Assembly: GCF_005233835.1 (NCBI RefSeq)
Contig: NZ_SZQA01000009.1
Location: 124,001 to 188,000 of the forward strand
Length of the DNA: 64,000 nucleotides
Source of the DNA: Herbidospora galbida
GTDB lineage: Bacteria > Actinomycetota > Actinomycetes > Streptosporangiales > Streptosporangiaceae
Reading direction: 5' to 3'
The notes below the pieces were generated by a model. That model was not told the DNA's origin, searched no databases, and saw only the letters and a list, made by a program, of their open reading frames with translations. This document shows, piece by piece, positions 35,228 to 44,903 of this stretch. The first letter of the stretch is position 1; every line of letters begins with the position of its first letter. The position numbers were made by a program, and so were the translations under genes.

Positions 35228-36251
35228 CATCTGGGTCGCCGGAACCGGCGGCACGCTCGGCGAACGGGTGCCGGTCGAGCGGGCCGTCGCCTCCGGCGAC
35301 TACTCGGCCGACGCCGCGAAGAGCACCGGGCAGGTCTCGGTCGCCATGTCGCGGCAGGCCCCGCCCGAGATGGCGGTCGCCGCCGGGCGCCGCGCGGTCA
35401 AGTCGGCCGAGGACGGCGGCGCGCACGTCGGCCCCGACACCCTCTACCTGCACAGCCACAGCCACTTCCAGGGCGTCGACATGTGGCCGGCCGCCTGCTG
35501 GATCGCCGGGGAGCTCCTCGGCACCGAGCTGCGCGGCATGCCGATGTCGGTCCAGGCGGCCTCCAACGGGTCCCTGGGCAGCCTGGAGATCGCGGCCACC
35601 ATGCTCACGGCCCGGCCCGAGACCCCCTCGGCGCTGATCACCGTCGCCGACCGGTTCGCGCCGCCCGCCGACCGGTGGTACCTGTCGCCCGGCATGGTGT
35701 TCGGCGACGGGGCCGCCGCGGCCGTGCTGACGCGCGGAAGCGGGCAGCTCCGGCTCCGCAGCCTGGTGTCGGAGACCGACGCCACGCTCGAGGGACTGTC
35801 GCGGGGGGACGAACCGTTCCGCACCGCGCCCCAGCCGGGAGCCGACATGCGCGGCCGGACCCGCGCGTTCCTCGCCCACGGCGGCCTCTCGCTGAAGGAC
35901 GTGCGGCGGCGGTCGGCCGAGCGCACCCACAGCGTCGTCACCCGGGCGCTCGACGAGGCCGGCAAGAGCCTCGACGAGGTCGACTGGTTCGTCACCCCCT
36001 TCGTGGGGCGGGCCCTCCACCACGACAGCTTCATCCGCCCGTTCGACGGCCACACGCCCAGGAACACCCTGCTCGACCTGGGCCTGACCACCGGGCATCT
36101 CGGCCCGGCCGACGGCCTCTACGCGCTGCACCATCTGATCCGCGACGACCTGCTCGCGCCCGGAGCCACGGTGCTGGTGCTCGGCACCGGCATGGGCTTC
36201 ACCTTCTCCGCGGCAGTGCTTACCAGGGAGGACACGCCATGCGTCCGGTGA
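35214..36251 (+). CDS. KASIII-like acyltransferase with Ser in place of Cys
   Basis: 345 residues, FabH/KASIII fold. The catalytic Cys position aligns to Ser117 in SVQAASNGSLG (FabH: DVAAACAGF). The second half keeps the His region HHDSFIRPFDGHTPRN and TTGHLGPADGL. Loss of the nucleophilic Cys is known in KASIII-like ester/amide-forming or otherwise non-condensing enzymes, so this copy may use Ser or act as a non-catalytic partner. Overlaps the monooxygenase gene. The second KASIII (40812-41792) retains Cys. Confidence 0.85.
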   Translation: MRFDDIWVAGTGGTLGERVPVERAVASGDYSADAAKSTGQVSVAMSRQAPPEMAVAAGRRAVKSAEDGGAHVGPDTLYLHSHSHFQGVDMWPAACWIAGELLGTELRGMPMSVQAASNGSLGSLEIAATMLTARPETPSALITVADRFAPPADRWYLSPGMVFGDGAAAAVLTRGSGQLRLRSLVSETDATLEGLSRGDEPFRTAPQPGADMRGRTRAFLAHGGLSLKDVRRRSAERTHSVVTRALDEAGKSLDEVDWFVTPFVGRALHHDSFIRPFDGHTPRNTLLDLGLTTGHLGPADGLYALHHLIRDDLLAPGATVLVLGTGMGFTFSAAVLTREDTPCVR

Positions 36252-37309
36252 ACGCCCGCATCTCCGCGGTCGAGCCGCTGCTCACCCCGGCCGAACTGCG
36301 CGCCGAGGTCCCGGTGACCGACCTGGCCGCCCGCACCCTGCGCAAGGGCCGCGAGGAGGTCGCCCGGGTGCTCGACGGCACCGACGACCGCCTGCTGGTC
36401 GTGACGGGCCCGTGCTCGGTGCACGACCCGGCCGCCGCGCTCACCTACGCCGAGCGCCTGGCTCACCTGGCCGAGGAGGTGTCCGACACGCTGCTGCTCG
36501 TCATGCGGGTCTACGTGGAGAAGCCCCGCACCCGGCTGGGCTGGAAGGGCCTGGTCAGCGACCCGCACCTCGACGGCAGCGACGACGTCAACGAAGGACT
36601 CCGGCTCTCGCGCGAGCTGCTGACGAAGGTGCTGGAACTCGGCCTGCCCACCGGATGCGAGTTCCTCGACCCGACCGTGGCCCGCTACCTGTCCGACGCG
36701 GTCTGCTGGGGCGCGATCGGCGCCCGGACCGTGCAGAGCCAGACGCACCGGCAGCTGACCAGCGGCCTGGCGATGCCGGTCGGCATGAAGAACACCACCA
36801 CCGGCGCGGTCGGCGACGCCATCGACGCGATCGTCTGCGCCTCCCACGGCCACGTGTTCCCCGGCATCGACGACGACGGCCTCGCCTCGGTCATCCAGAC
36901 CAGCGGCAACCCCGACTGCCACGTCGTGCTGCGCGGCGGCGCGTCCGGGCCGAACTACGGGCCGCTCGACGTCGCCCGCGCGCTCGACGCCCTCGGCGGC
37001 GCCGGCCTGCCGCGCCGGCTCGTCATCGACGCCAGCCACGGCAACAGCGGCAAGGACCACGAACGCCAGCCCGTCGTCGTCGCCGACGTCGCCCGCCGCA
37101 TCGCCGCGGGTGAACGCGGCATCGCCGGGCTGATGGTCGAGAGCTTCCTGGCCTCCGGCCGGCAGGAGCTCGTCCTCGGCGAACCGGGCCGTCTGGTCTT
37201 CGGCCAGAGCGTCACCGACGCCTGCGTCGGCTGGGACCGCACGACCCGCATGGTCGCCCAGCTCGCCGACGCCGTCACCGCCGGCCGCGCTACGACGGTT
37301 GCCGCCTGA
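36239..37309 (+). CDS. 3-deoxy-D-arabino-heptulosonate-7-phosphate synthase, type I
   Basis: 356 residues, AroG/F-type: GPCSVHDPAAALTYAERL, VMRVYVEKPRTRLGWKGLVSD, MPVGMKNTTTGAVGDAID and the DASHGNSGKDHERQ loop. Most actinobacteria use a type II enzyme for primary shikimate flux, so a clustered type I copy supplies chorismate for the pathway. Start ATG at 36239 has AGGGAGG seven bases upstream, and overlaps the KASIII stop by 13 bp. A duplicated 55-bp hairpin element follows the stop directly. Confidence 0.94.
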   Translation: MRPVNARISAVEPLLTPAELRAEVPVTDLAARTLRKGREEVARVLDGTDDRLLVVTGPCSVHDPAAALTYAERLAHLAEEVSDTLLLVMRVYVEKPRTRLGWKGLVSDPHLDGSDDVNEGLRLSRELLTKVLELGLPTGCEFLDPTVARYLSDAVCWGAIGARTVQSQTHRQLTSGLAMPVGMKNTTTGAVGDAIDAIVCASHGHVFPGIDDDGLASVIQTSGNPDCHVVLRGGASGPNYGPLDVARALDALGGAGLPRRLVIDASHGNSGKDHERQPVVVADVARRIAAGERGIAGLMVESFLASGRQELVLGEPGRLVFGQSVTDACVGWDRTTRMVAQLADAVTAGRATTVAA

Positions 37310-37361
37310 AGCGAGACGCGGACGGCCGAAGGCCGGCCGTGGCTCGCGCTGTGAATCTGCC
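37307..37361 (+). repeat. 55-bp intercistronic hairpin element, copy A
   Basis: Starts at the DAHP synthase stop codon (TGA) and ends before the A-T gene. It differs from copy B (45590-45644) at only three positions. A central ACGGCC-GAAGGCC-GGCCGT stem-loop is flanked by GCGAG and CTCGC arms that extend the hairpin. It is a processing or attenuation element, or a mobile palindromic unit inserted at gene ends. Confidence 0.8.
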
Positions 37362-37379
37362 CAACAGACAGGACTGATC

Positions 37380-39503
37380 ATGGAAACCGCACCGCCTTTT
37401 GAAACGACACTGCCCCTGGCCCGTCCCGGCGGTGACCCGGCCGTCACGCACGAGCGCCGGGTCGAGGCCCCGGGCCGCGCCCTCGTCGCGCTGCTGCACC
37501 GCTACACCGGCGAGACCGAGATCGCCGGCTCCCACGTCACGGGCGACATGACCGTCGGCGAGATCGCCGCGGACCTGCCGATCACGATCGGCCCGCTGTC
37601 GTTCGACGGGACCACTCTGCGGATGCGGGGCTCCGACTTCGACGCCGACGCCGCCGACCAGTACGCCGCCCACCTGGCCCGCTGCACCGACCCTTCGGCG
37701 ACGGTCCGCGACATGGAGATCCTCACCGCCGAGGAGACCGAGCGCATGCTCGTCGCCTGGAACCAGACCGATGAGCCGGTCCCGGCGCCCTACTTCCACG
37801 AACGCGTCGCCGAGATCGCCGAGGCCACCCCGGACGCCCCGGCCGTCGTCTGGCCGGGCGGCACGATCACCTTCCGGGAGCTCGACGCCGACGCCAACCG
37901 GCTCGCGAACCGCCTGACCAGGCTCGGCGTGCGGCGCGGCGACCGGGTCGGCACCTGCTTCCCGCGCGGGCCCGAGAGCCTGATCGCCCAGCTGGCCTGC
38001 TTCAAGACCGGCGCGGCGGCGATCCTGCTCGACCCCGACTTCCCCGCCGACCGGGTCCAGTTCATGATCGTGGACGGCGAGGCGAAGCTGACCCTGACCA
38101 TGGACGCCCACCGCGACATGGTCACCGGTCATGTGGTCACCCTCGACGGCGACGACTGGCGGCTGGAGCCCCCGGCCCCGATCAACTCGGTCGTCGGCCC
38201 CGACGACCTGATCCACATCTGCTACACCTCCGGCTCGACCGGCAAGCCGAAGGCCGTCATGGTCCGCCACGGCGCGGCCCGGAACCTGATCTACTCCATG
38301 CGCACCATCTGCGGCGTCACCCCGTCGTCGCGGGGCACCTGGCTGGCCGCGCCCGGCTACGGCATGGTCGAGGTCGAGTGCTTCTCGGTGCTGGCCGCCG
38401 GGGCCCCCGTCCACATCCCCGAGCCGTCGGTCGTGACCAGCCCCGAGTGGCTGCGCGACTGGCTCGTCGGCAGCCGGATCACCCACACGCTGCTCATGAA
38501 GGCCATGTGCGAGCGCCTGTGGAGCCTGGACTGGCCGGCCGAGACCGCCCTGCGGAACATCCGCATCTGCGGCGAGCGGGTCCAGTCGTGGCCGCTCGAC
38601 CTGCCCTTCCACGTCTTCAACCTCTACGGCTCCGCCGAGGCCACCGTCGTGGCGACCTGCGACATCACCGAACTGGGGCAGCAGCTCGGCGAGCGCGAGC
38701 GGGCCAGGCGCCTGCCGCCCATCGGCCGCCCGACCCCGAACGTCCGGACCTACGTCCTGGACGAGTCGCTGAAGCCGGTCCCGCCGGGCGTGGTCGGCGA
38801 GCTGTGCGTGGCCGGGGAGAGCCTGTCGTCCGGCTACCTGAACCGGCCCGAGGCGACCGCCGAGAAGTGGGTCTCCCACGAGGTGGGCACCCTCTACCGG
38901 ACCGGCGACCTGGCCCGGTTCTGGACCGACGGCAGCATCGAGATCGTCGGCCGGACCGACAACCAGGTGAAGGTGCGCGGCAACCGGGTGCACCTCGGCG
39001 AGATCGAGGTCGTCATCGCCGCCCAGCCCGGGGTCGGCCAGGCGGCCGTGCTGGCCAAGAAGGACGCGTCCGGCGACACCCGCCTGGTCGCCTACGTCGA
39101 GGGCGACCCCTCGATCCGCGACCTGCGGCGGACCCTGGCGAAGCTGCTCCCCTCGTTCATGGTCCCCTCGGCCTACGTCGTCGGCCGGTTCCCGCTGACG
39201 ACCAACGGCAAGATCGACCGCAACGCGCTGCCCGAGCCGCCCAAGGAGCGCCCCGACGTCGACAGCCCCTACGAGGAGCCGCGCACCGACGTCGAGCACA
39301 CGCTGCGCGAGATGTGGTCGACCACGCTCGACCTCGACGGCATCGGCGTGAAGGACAACTTCTTCGACCTGGGCGGCGACTCGATGCGCGCCGCCGCGCT
39401 GACCGACCGCATCAGGGCCAGGTTCGCCACGGACGCCGACATCGACGACCTCTTCGACGACCCGACGATCGAGCGCATGGCCGTGGCCATCGCCGCGAAA
39501 TGA
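37380..39503 (+). CDS. Two-domain A-T protein (adenylation and carrier), aryl/beta-type
   Basis: 707 residues: a degenerate condensation-like N-terminal piece (about 1-125), adenylation domain (about 130-610) and carrier domain (about 620-707; LGGDSMRAAAL, Ser668). The A-domain has SGSTGKPKAVMVRHG and GSAEATVVATCDI. The core motif A4 reads GYGMVEVE: the Asp that normally binds the alpha-amino group (Asp235 by GrsA numbering) is not there, so the substrate probably has no alpha-amino group, e.g. 3-hydroxyanthranilate. Follows the hairpin element; salicylate synthase gene follows by 7 bp. Could load the amine partner. Confidence 0.85.
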   Translation: METAPPFETTLPLARPGGDPAVTHERRVEAPGRALVALLHRYTGETEIAGSHVTGDMTVGEIAADLPITIGPLSFDGTTLRMRGSDFDADAADQYAAHLARCTDPSATVRDMEILTAEETERMLVAWNQTDEPVPAPYFHERVAEIAEATPDAPAVVWPGGTITFRELDADANRLANRLTRLGVRRGDRVGTCFPRGPESLIAQLACFKTGAAAILLDPDFPADRVQFMIVDGEAKLTLTMDAHRDMVTGHVVTLDGDDWRLEPPAPINSVVGPDDLIHICYTSGSTGKPKAVMVRHGAARNLIYSMRTICGVTPSSRGTWLAAPGYGMVEVECFSVLAAGAPVHIPEPSVVTSPEWLRDWLVGSRITHTLLMKAMCERLWSLDWPAETALRNIRICGERVQSWPLDLPFHVFNLYGSAEATVVATCDITELGQQLGERERARRLPPIGRPTPNVRTYVLDESLKPVPPGVVGELCVAGESLSSGYLNRPEATAEKWVSHEVGTLYRTGDLARFWTDGSIEIVGRTDNQVKVRGNRVHLGEIEVVIAAQPGVGQAAVLAKKDASGDTRLVAYVEGDPSIRDLRRTLAKLLPSFMVPSAYVVGRFPLTTNGKIDRNALPEPPKERPDVDSPYEEPRTDVEHTLREMWSTTLDLDGIGVKDNFFDLGGDSMRAAALTDRIRARFATDADIDDLFDDPTIERMAVAIAAK

Positions 39504-39510
39504 GGACGGC

Positions 39511-40815
39511 ATGCATTACTTCGAGACCCAGGTCCCCCTCACCGAGGACGCGGTCGAGGTCGCGGCCCGGCTCGCCGGCTCCGGCCTGTTCGCCGACCAC
39601 GTCGTCTACGAGAACGGCGGCGTCTGGTCCTACGCCGGCGGCGCCCGCGCCGAACTGACCCTCGACCGGTCCGGGGCGCTGCTGCGGCACGAGGGCCGCG
39701 CCGACGTCTTCCAGCCGTGGAACGGCGACCCGCTGCACCAGGTCGCCGGGCTGCTCGACACCGTGTCGATCCCCGAATGGCGGGCCTACGGGTGGGCGGC
39801 GTTCGAGCTGTCGTACACCGAGGAGCACGTGGGCGACGGGCGGCTGCTGCACCTGGTGGTGCCGCAGGCCGAGGCGCGGCTCTCCGAGGGGCACGCCCGG
39901 CTGCGGGCGGCCGACACCGCGACGCTGACGTCGCTGCTGAACGCGATCAACCAGGAGCCGCCGCGGCGGCCGACGCGGCCGACCCCGCTCGACGTCTGGG
40001 GCACCGGCGAGGACGCCTACCGCGAGGCCGTGAAGCTGGCCGTCGAGTCGATCAACGCCGGTGAGCTGCACAAGGTCATCCTGTCGCGGGTGGTCGAGGT
40101 GCCCGACGAGGTCGACCTGACCGCCACCTACCTGGCCGGCCGGCGCGGCAACAACCCGGCCCGCTCGTTCCTGCTCGACCTGGGCGGGCTGGAGGCGACC
40201 GGGTTCAGCCCCGAGATCGTCGTCCAGGTCTCCGCGGACGGGCACGTGGTGTCGCAGCCGCTGGCCGGGACCCGCGCGCTGACCCCCGACGAGGCGGTGA
40301 ACGCGGCCCTGCGGGCCGACCTCTACGGGTCGGCCAAAGAGGTCTACGAGCACGCCATCTCCGTCAAGGTCGGCACCGACGAGCTGGTCGGCGTGTGCGA
40401 GCCCGACTCGGTCGAGGTGCCGGAGTTCATGGCGATCCGCGAGCGCGGCAGCGTCCAGCACCTGGCCTCCCGCGTCTCCGGCCGGCTGTCCCCCGGGATG
40501 CGGGCCTGGGACGCCTTCGGCGCCGTCTTCCCGGCCGTCACCGCGTCGGGGGTGCCGAAGAAGGCCGCGTACGAGGCGATCAGGGCGCACGAGCCGGAGG
40601 CCCGCGGCCTCTACAGCGGCGCCGTCATGACCGTCGACCACACCGGCGCGATGGACGCCGCGCTGGTCCTGCGGTCGGCCTACCGCCGCGACGGCCGGAC
40701 CTGGCTGCGCGCCGGGGCCGGGATCGTCGGCCAGTCGACGCCGGAACGCGAGTTCGAGGAGACGTGCGAGAAGCTGGAAAGCGTCGCGCGGCACCTGGTG
40801 AGGAGCGCGGCATGA
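39511..40815 (+). CDS. Salicylate synthase (MbtI/Irp9 type)
   Basis: 434 residues, chorismate-utilising enzyme. Matches MbtI over GELHKVILSRVVEV, PLAGTRALTPDEA, SAKEVYEHAISV and FMAIRERGSVQHLASRV, and FPAVTASGVPKKAA, RTWLRAGAGIVG. These converge chorismate via isochorismate to salicylate plus pyruvate. GAGGA site precedes ATG 39511. Distinct from the PhzE-like enzyme below. With the AMP ligase it supplies the salicyl half of the product. Confidence 0.92.
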   Translation: MHYFETQVPLTEDAVEVAARLAGSGLFADHVVYENGGVWSYAGGARAELTLDRSGALLRHEGRADVFQPWNGDPLHQVAGLLDTVSIPEWRAYGWAAFELSYTEEHVGDGRLLHLVVPQAEARLSEGHARLRAADTATLTSLLNAINQEPPRRPTRPTPLDVWGTGEDAYREAVKLAVESINAGELHKVILSRVVEVPDEVDLTATYLAGRRGNNPARSFLLDLGGLEATGFSPEIVVQVSADGHVVSQPLAGTRALTPDEAVNAALRADLYGSAKEVYEHAISVKVGTDELVGVCEPDSVEVPEFMAIRERGSVQHLASRVSGRLSPGMRAWDAFGAVFPAVTASGVPKKAAYEAIRAHEPEARGLYSGAVMTVDHTGAMDAALVLRSAYRRDGRTWLRAGAGIVGQSTPEREFEETCEKLESVARHLVRSAA

Positions 40816-41792
40816 GATTCGAGAACCTCTACCTGGCCGGGGTGGGCTCCCATCTGCCGGAGACGGTCCCCGCACCCGACGACGGCTCCGGCATGGTCAG
40901 CGTGATGGTGGCGGGTGACACACCCGCCGTCGACCTGGCGGCCCAGGCCGGAGACATCGCGATGAAGCGCTCCGGCCACGAGCCTGACGACTTCGTCGCC
41001 CTGCTGCACAGCGGCAGCTACCACCAGGGCCCCGACGGCTGGTCGGCGCCCCACTACGTCCTGCGCAACACGATCGACCGCCCGATCACCGCCCTCGAAG
41101 TCCGCCAGGGCTGCCTCGGCATGCTGTCCGGCCTGCGCCTCGCCGCCGGCCTGCTGCACGACGAGGACGACGCCGTGCTGCTGACCACGGGCGACAACTA
41201 CGGCACCCCGCTGGTCGACCGGTGGCGGGCCTCCCGGATGTTCCTGCTCGCCGACGGCGGCGCGGCCGTGGTCGCGTCGCGGCGGGGCGGGTTCGCCAAG
41301 GTCCTGGCCGCCGGGGCGGTGTCCCACCCCGAGATGGAGGAGCTCCACCGGGGCGGCGAGACGCTGTTCCCGCCCGACCTGTCGCGCGGCCTCAACTTCG
41401 AGGAGCGCGTCGCCTGGTGGCGCGACCAGTGGGCCGCCGGGGTCACCCCGCCCATGGGCCACCTGGGCGAACTCGTCAGTGAGGTCGCCTTCCGGACCCT
41501 GGAGGAGGCCGGCAGCTCGATCGACCGCGTCAAGCGGGTCTGCCACGTCGGCTTCACCGAGGGCCCGCTGACCGACATCTACCTCGACCCGCTCGGCATC
41601 GACGCCGCCAAGGGCACCTGGGAGCTCACCCGGACGACCGGCCACGCCGGCGCCGCCGACCCCTTCATCGGCCTGGAGTGGCTGTGGACGCGGGGCGAGG
41701 TCGAACCCGGCGACCACGTGCTGCTCATCGGCACGGCCCCCGGCATGGAGTCGGGCTGCGCGGTCGTCGAGATCACCGAGAGGAGCGCGTGA
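40812..41792 (+). CDS. KASIII-like acyltransferase retaining Cys
   Basis: 326 residues, FabH/KASIII fold. Catalytic Cys101 in EVRQGCLGMLSG; His in CHVGFTEG and RTTGHAGAADPFIGL follow. In A33853 biosynthesis a KASIII-like enzyme joins aryl units rather than extending with malonyl-ACP, so this protein is a candidate for amide or ester formation between the salicyl carrier and 3-hydroxyanthranilate. ATGA overlap with salicylate synthase. Partner of the Ser variant at 35214. Confidence 0.88.
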   Translation: MRFENLYLAGVGSHLPETVPAPDDGSGMVSVMVAGDTPAVDLAAQAGDIAMKRSGHEPDDFVALLHSGSYHQGPDGWSAPHYVLRNTIDRPITALEVRQGCLGMLSGLRLAAGLLHDEDDAVLLTTGDNYGTPLVDRWRASRMFLLADGGAAVVASRRGGFAKVLAAGAVSHPEMEELHRGGETLFPPDLSRGLNFEERVAWWRDQWAAGVTPPMGHLGELVSEVAFRTLEEAGSSIDRVKRVCHVGFTEGPLTDIYLDPLGIDAAKGTWELTRTTGHAGAADPFIGLEWLWTRGEVEPGDHVLLIGTAPGMESGCAVVEITERSA

Positions 41793-43324
41793 TGTTGCCC
41801 GGTTGCACCCCGTGGCCGGAGGACCTGGCCGCGTACTACCGATCCCAGCAGGTCTGGCAGGGGGTCGCCCTGGGCGACCTCCCGTCGGAGTGGGCCGCCC
41901 GCTACGGCGACGCCACCGCCCTGGTCTGGCACGACGAGCGCATCTCGTACCGGGACCTGGCGATCAGGGTCGCCCGGACGGCCGCCGGGTTCGCCCGGCA
42001 CGGCATCCAGCCCGGTGACCGGGTGGTGCTGCAGCTGCCGAACACGCCCGACTTCGTGGTCGTCGCGTTCGCGATGTTCAAGGCGGGGGTGAAGGCGGTC
42101 TTCTCGCTGGCCTCGCATCGCTCGAACGAGGTCGGCCACCTGTCCGACACGTCCGGGGCCGTCGGATACGTCGGCCCGAACCACGACATCGCCCACGGGC
42201 TGCGGATCAAGCACGTCCTGTCGCCGGAGGACCTCGACGGCACCCCCGTCGCGCATCCGGAGATCGATCCGTCGGACGTCGCGTTCTTCCTGCTCTCCGG
42301 CGGGACGACCGCGCTGCCGAAGCTGATCCCGCGAACCCACGACGACTACGCCTACCAGACCAGGACCGTCGCCGACCTGTGCCAGGTGACGTCCGACGAC
42401 GTCTACCTGGCCGCGCTCCCGGTCGAGTTCAACTTCACCTGGGGCTGCCCAGGCGTCATCGGGACCCTGCACCAGGGCGGCACGGTCGTGCTGGCCGACG
42501 ACCCCGGCGCCGACGACTGCTTCGCGCTGATCGCCCGGGAGAAGGTCACCGTCACCTCGGTCGTGCCGACGGTCGCGCACCTGTGGCTGGAGGCCCGCGA
42601 GTACCTCGACGACGACCTGTCCTCGCTCCGCCTGATGCAGATCGGCGGCGCCCGGCTCCAGCCGGAGCTCGCGGCCCGGATCGAACCGGAGCTCGGCTGC
42701 CGGCTCCAGCAGGTGTTCGGCATGGCCGAGGGGCTGCTGTCGATGTCCCGCCTCGACGACCCCGCCGAGCGCGTGATCGCCACCCAGGGCCGGCCGGTGA
42801 GCCCGTTCGACGAGATCCAGATCGTCGACGGCGAACTGCTGGCGCGGGGGCCGTACACGCTGCGCGGCTACTACAACGCGCCCGAGCACAACGCGAAGGC
42901 GTTCACCCCCGACGGGTTCTACAAGACCGGCGACCTGGCCTCGGTCACCCCCGACGGCGACCTCGTCATCGAGGGGCGGATCAAGGACGTGGTCATCCGG
43001 GGCGGCGACAAGATCGCCGCCGGCGAGGTCGAGGGCCATCTGCTGGCCCATCCCGACGTCGACCGGGCGGCCGTCGTGCCGGTGCCCGACGAGTTCCTCG
43101 GCGAGCGCATCTACGCGTTCCTGGTCAGCCGCCACGGCAGGCCGTCGCTGCCGGAGCTCAAGCGGTCGCTGCACGAGCGCGGCCTGGCCGACTTCAAGCT
43201 GCCCGACCGGGTCGAGTTCGTGGACGCCTTCCCGCTCACCCCCCTTGGCAAGGTCGACAAGAAAGTCCTGGCCGCCGCGGCGGCCGACCCGATGACGGCC
43301 CGCGATTGGAAGGAGCGGTCATGA
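41792..43324 (+). CDS. Salicylate/2,3-DHB-type aryl-AMP ligase
   Basis: 510 residues, DhbE/EntE/MbtA-like. LSGGTTALPKLIPRTHDDY, LPVEFNFTWGCPG (the aryl-acid pocket, with Asn retained and the usual His replaced by Phe), FGMAEGLLSMSRLDD, KTGDLA and the C-terminal LTPLGKVDKK lysine motif. It activates salicylate and transfers it to a carrier. Overlaps KASIII by TGATG and the carrier protein by ATGA; GAGAGGAG site. The partner carrier is immediately downstream. Confidence 0.92.
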   Translation: MLPGCTPWPEDLAAYYRSQQVWQGVALGDLPSEWAARYGDATALVWHDERISYRDLAIRVARTAAGFARHGIQPGDRVVLQLPNTPDFVVVAFAMFKAGVKAVFSLASHRSNEVGHLSDTSGAVGYVGPNHDIAHGLRIKHVLSPEDLDGTPVAHPEIDPSDVAFFLLSGGTTALPKLIPRTHDDYAYQTRTVADLCQVTSDDVYLAALPVEFNFTWGCPGVIGTLHQGGTVVLADDPGADDCFALIAREKVTVTSVVPTVAHLWLEAREYLDDDLSSLRLMQIGGARLQPELAARIEPELGCRLQQVFGMAEGLLSMSRLDDPAERVIATQGRPVSPFDEIQIVDGELLARGPYTLRGYYNAPEHNAKAFTPDGFYKTGDLASVTPDGDLVIEGRIKDVVIRGGDKIAAGEVEGHLLAHPDVDRAAVVPVPDEFLGERIYAFLVSRHGRPSLPELKRSLHERGLADFKLPDRVEFVDAFPLTPLGKVDKKVLAAAAADPMTARDWKERS

Positions 43325-43557
43325 CCGTCAAGGAGGAACTCCGCACCACCGTCGCCGGGCTCGTCGGCGCCGACCCGGCGACCGTGTCCGACGACGACAA
43401 CCTCGTCTTCCTCGGCCTGGGGTCGCTGGAGATGATGCGCCTGGTCACCAAGTGGCGGCGGGCCGGCCTGAAGGTCGAGTTCCGTGAGCTCGCGGCGACG
43501 CCCACGATCTCGGCCTGGGCCGCGCAGCTCGAGAAGCTGGAGGAGGCGAGCGCATGA
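43321..43557 (+). CDS. Aryl carrier protein
   Basis: 78 residues, four-helix carrier fold. Phosphopantetheine Ser35 in LGLGSLEMMRL (family pattern GxDS...). Acidic and small. It accepts salicylate from the adjacent ligase; KASIII or the condensing partner then uses the thioester. Stop/start coupling on both sides makes co-expression certain. Confidence 0.92.
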   Translation: MTVKEELRTTVAGLVGADPATVSDDDNLVFLGLGSLEMMRLVTKWRRAGLKVEFRELAATPTISAWAAQLEKLEEASA

Positions 43558-44903
43558 GCCGCCTGCTGGTCAAGGGCGGGACCGTCTACACCGCCGACCC
43601 CGCGCACCGGATCACCTCCGGCGTGCTGATCGACGACGGCCTGATCGCCGGATTCCCCGACGAGGCCGCCGACGCCGAGGTGATCGACGCCACCGGCATG
43701 CTGGTGCTGCCCGGGTTCGTCAACCCGCACTGGCACGAGATGTTCGCCCTGCGCTACCCGTTCAAGGGGGCCCTGCGGCCCCCGTCCGACCGGGACGACA
43801 AGCCGGCCTTCATGGCCCACGGCGGCGACATCCCGGCCATCTCCATGGCGTTCGACCGCTTCCACGGCCTGGTCGACGCCCTCACCGACGACGAGGCCCT
43901 GGCCGTCGCCCGCTATTCGCTGTGGACGCAGCTGCGCTCCGGCGTCACGACGCTCGGCGACGTCGGGTCGGTCAACAAGCCGGCCGCGCTGGCCCAGGCC
44001 GCCCGCGAGCTCGGGATGCGGCTGTCGGTGTCGGCGTGGGTCAGCGACGCGGTCTGCGGCCGCCGCAGCCGCGACGCCGCCGAGGCGCTCGCGCGCGTCG
44101 AAGGGCTCATGGCGCTCCAGGACGCACACGTCCAGGTCAGACCCACCGCCGTGTACGCCACCAACATGACCGACGAGCTCGGATCAGGCCTGCGTGACCT
44201 CTGCGAGCGGCACGACCTGCCGTTCGCCGCCCACGTGGGCGCGCTGCGGAACGAGGCGCGGGCCATGGAGGCCTACTTCGGGGTCACCCCGGTACGCCGG
44301 TTCGCCGACCTCGGGCTCCTCGACGAGCGGTTCACGGCCGTGCACTGCGCGTTCGCCACCCCCGAGGAGCGGGACCTGCTCGTGCGGGCGGGGGCGCACA
44401 TCACCCACTCCCCCGCCAAGTACGGCCCCGCCGGGGAGTCGACCCTGACGGAGACCCGGCAGATCCCGGGGCTGCGGGCCGCCGGGCTCGACGTGTCGCT
44501 GTCGACCGACGGGGCCTCGCTGCCCGTCCCGGGGATGGCGGAGAACATGACGGCGGCGTGGCAGGCGTACACGGAGATGGCGGCCGACCCGACCGCCCTG
44601 CTGCCGACCGACGCCCTCGCGATGGCCACGCGGATCGCCGCGAAGGGGCTCGGGTTCGCCGACGTCGGGTCGCTGGAGGTCGGCAAGCGCGCCGACCTGG
44701 TGCTGATCCGCGCCGACGACTGGCGGTACCTGCTCAACCCGCGTCCGCTGGAGGCGTTCCTGACCCTCGGCGGGTCGGCCGACGTCGAGACCGTCATCGT
44801 GAACGGGCGGGTCGTCAAGGCCGACGAGGAGACGCTCCGGAACGACTACCTGGAGGCGCTCCGGTCGTTCTCGGTCCGGTGCCTGGGGGTGGAGCTGCCA
44901 TGA
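43554..44903 (+). CDS. Amidohydrolase (TRZ/ATZ type), probable benzoxazole-forming cyclase
   Basis: 449 residues, TRZ/ATZ metal-dependent hydrolase. His59 and His61 in NPHWHEM, later [22 protein letters not shown], and STDGAS with Asp ligand, so all metal ligands are present. In benzoxazole clusters (A33853, nataxazole, caboxamycin) an amidohydrolase-family enzyme closes the oxazole ring by dehydrating the N-aroyl-aminophenol. Position next to the carrier and the SDR supports this. Hydrolysis of an amide is the alternative. ATGA overlaps with both neighbours. Confidence 0.88.
   Translation: MSRLLVKGGTVYTADPAHRITSGVLIDDGLIAGFPDEAADAEVIDATGMLVLPGFVNPHWHEMFALRYPFKGALRPPSDRDDKPAFMAHGGDIPAISMAFDRFHGLVDALTDDEALAVARYSLWTQLRSGVTTLGDVGSVNKPAALAQAARELGMRLSVSAWVSDAVCGRRSRDAAEALARVEGLMALQDAHVQVRPTAVYATNMTDELGSGLRDLCERHDLPFAAHVGALRNEARAMEAYFGVTPVRRFADLGLLDERFTAVHCAFATPEERDLLVRAGAHITHSPAKYGPAGESTLTETRQIPGLRAAGLDVSLSTDGASLPVPGMAENMTAAWQAYTEMAADPTALLPTDALAMATRIAAKGLGFADVGSLEVGKRADLVLIRADDWRYLLNPRPLEAFLTLGGSADVETVIVNGRVVKADEETLRNDYLEALRSFSVRCLGVELP

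Noticed and set aside
39511-43557. Mycobactin- or yersiniabactin-like siderophore cluster
   Set aside because: Salicylate synthase and aryl ligase fit, but no cyclisation-domain NRPS, lysine/ornithine hydroxylase or iron transport genes are present.
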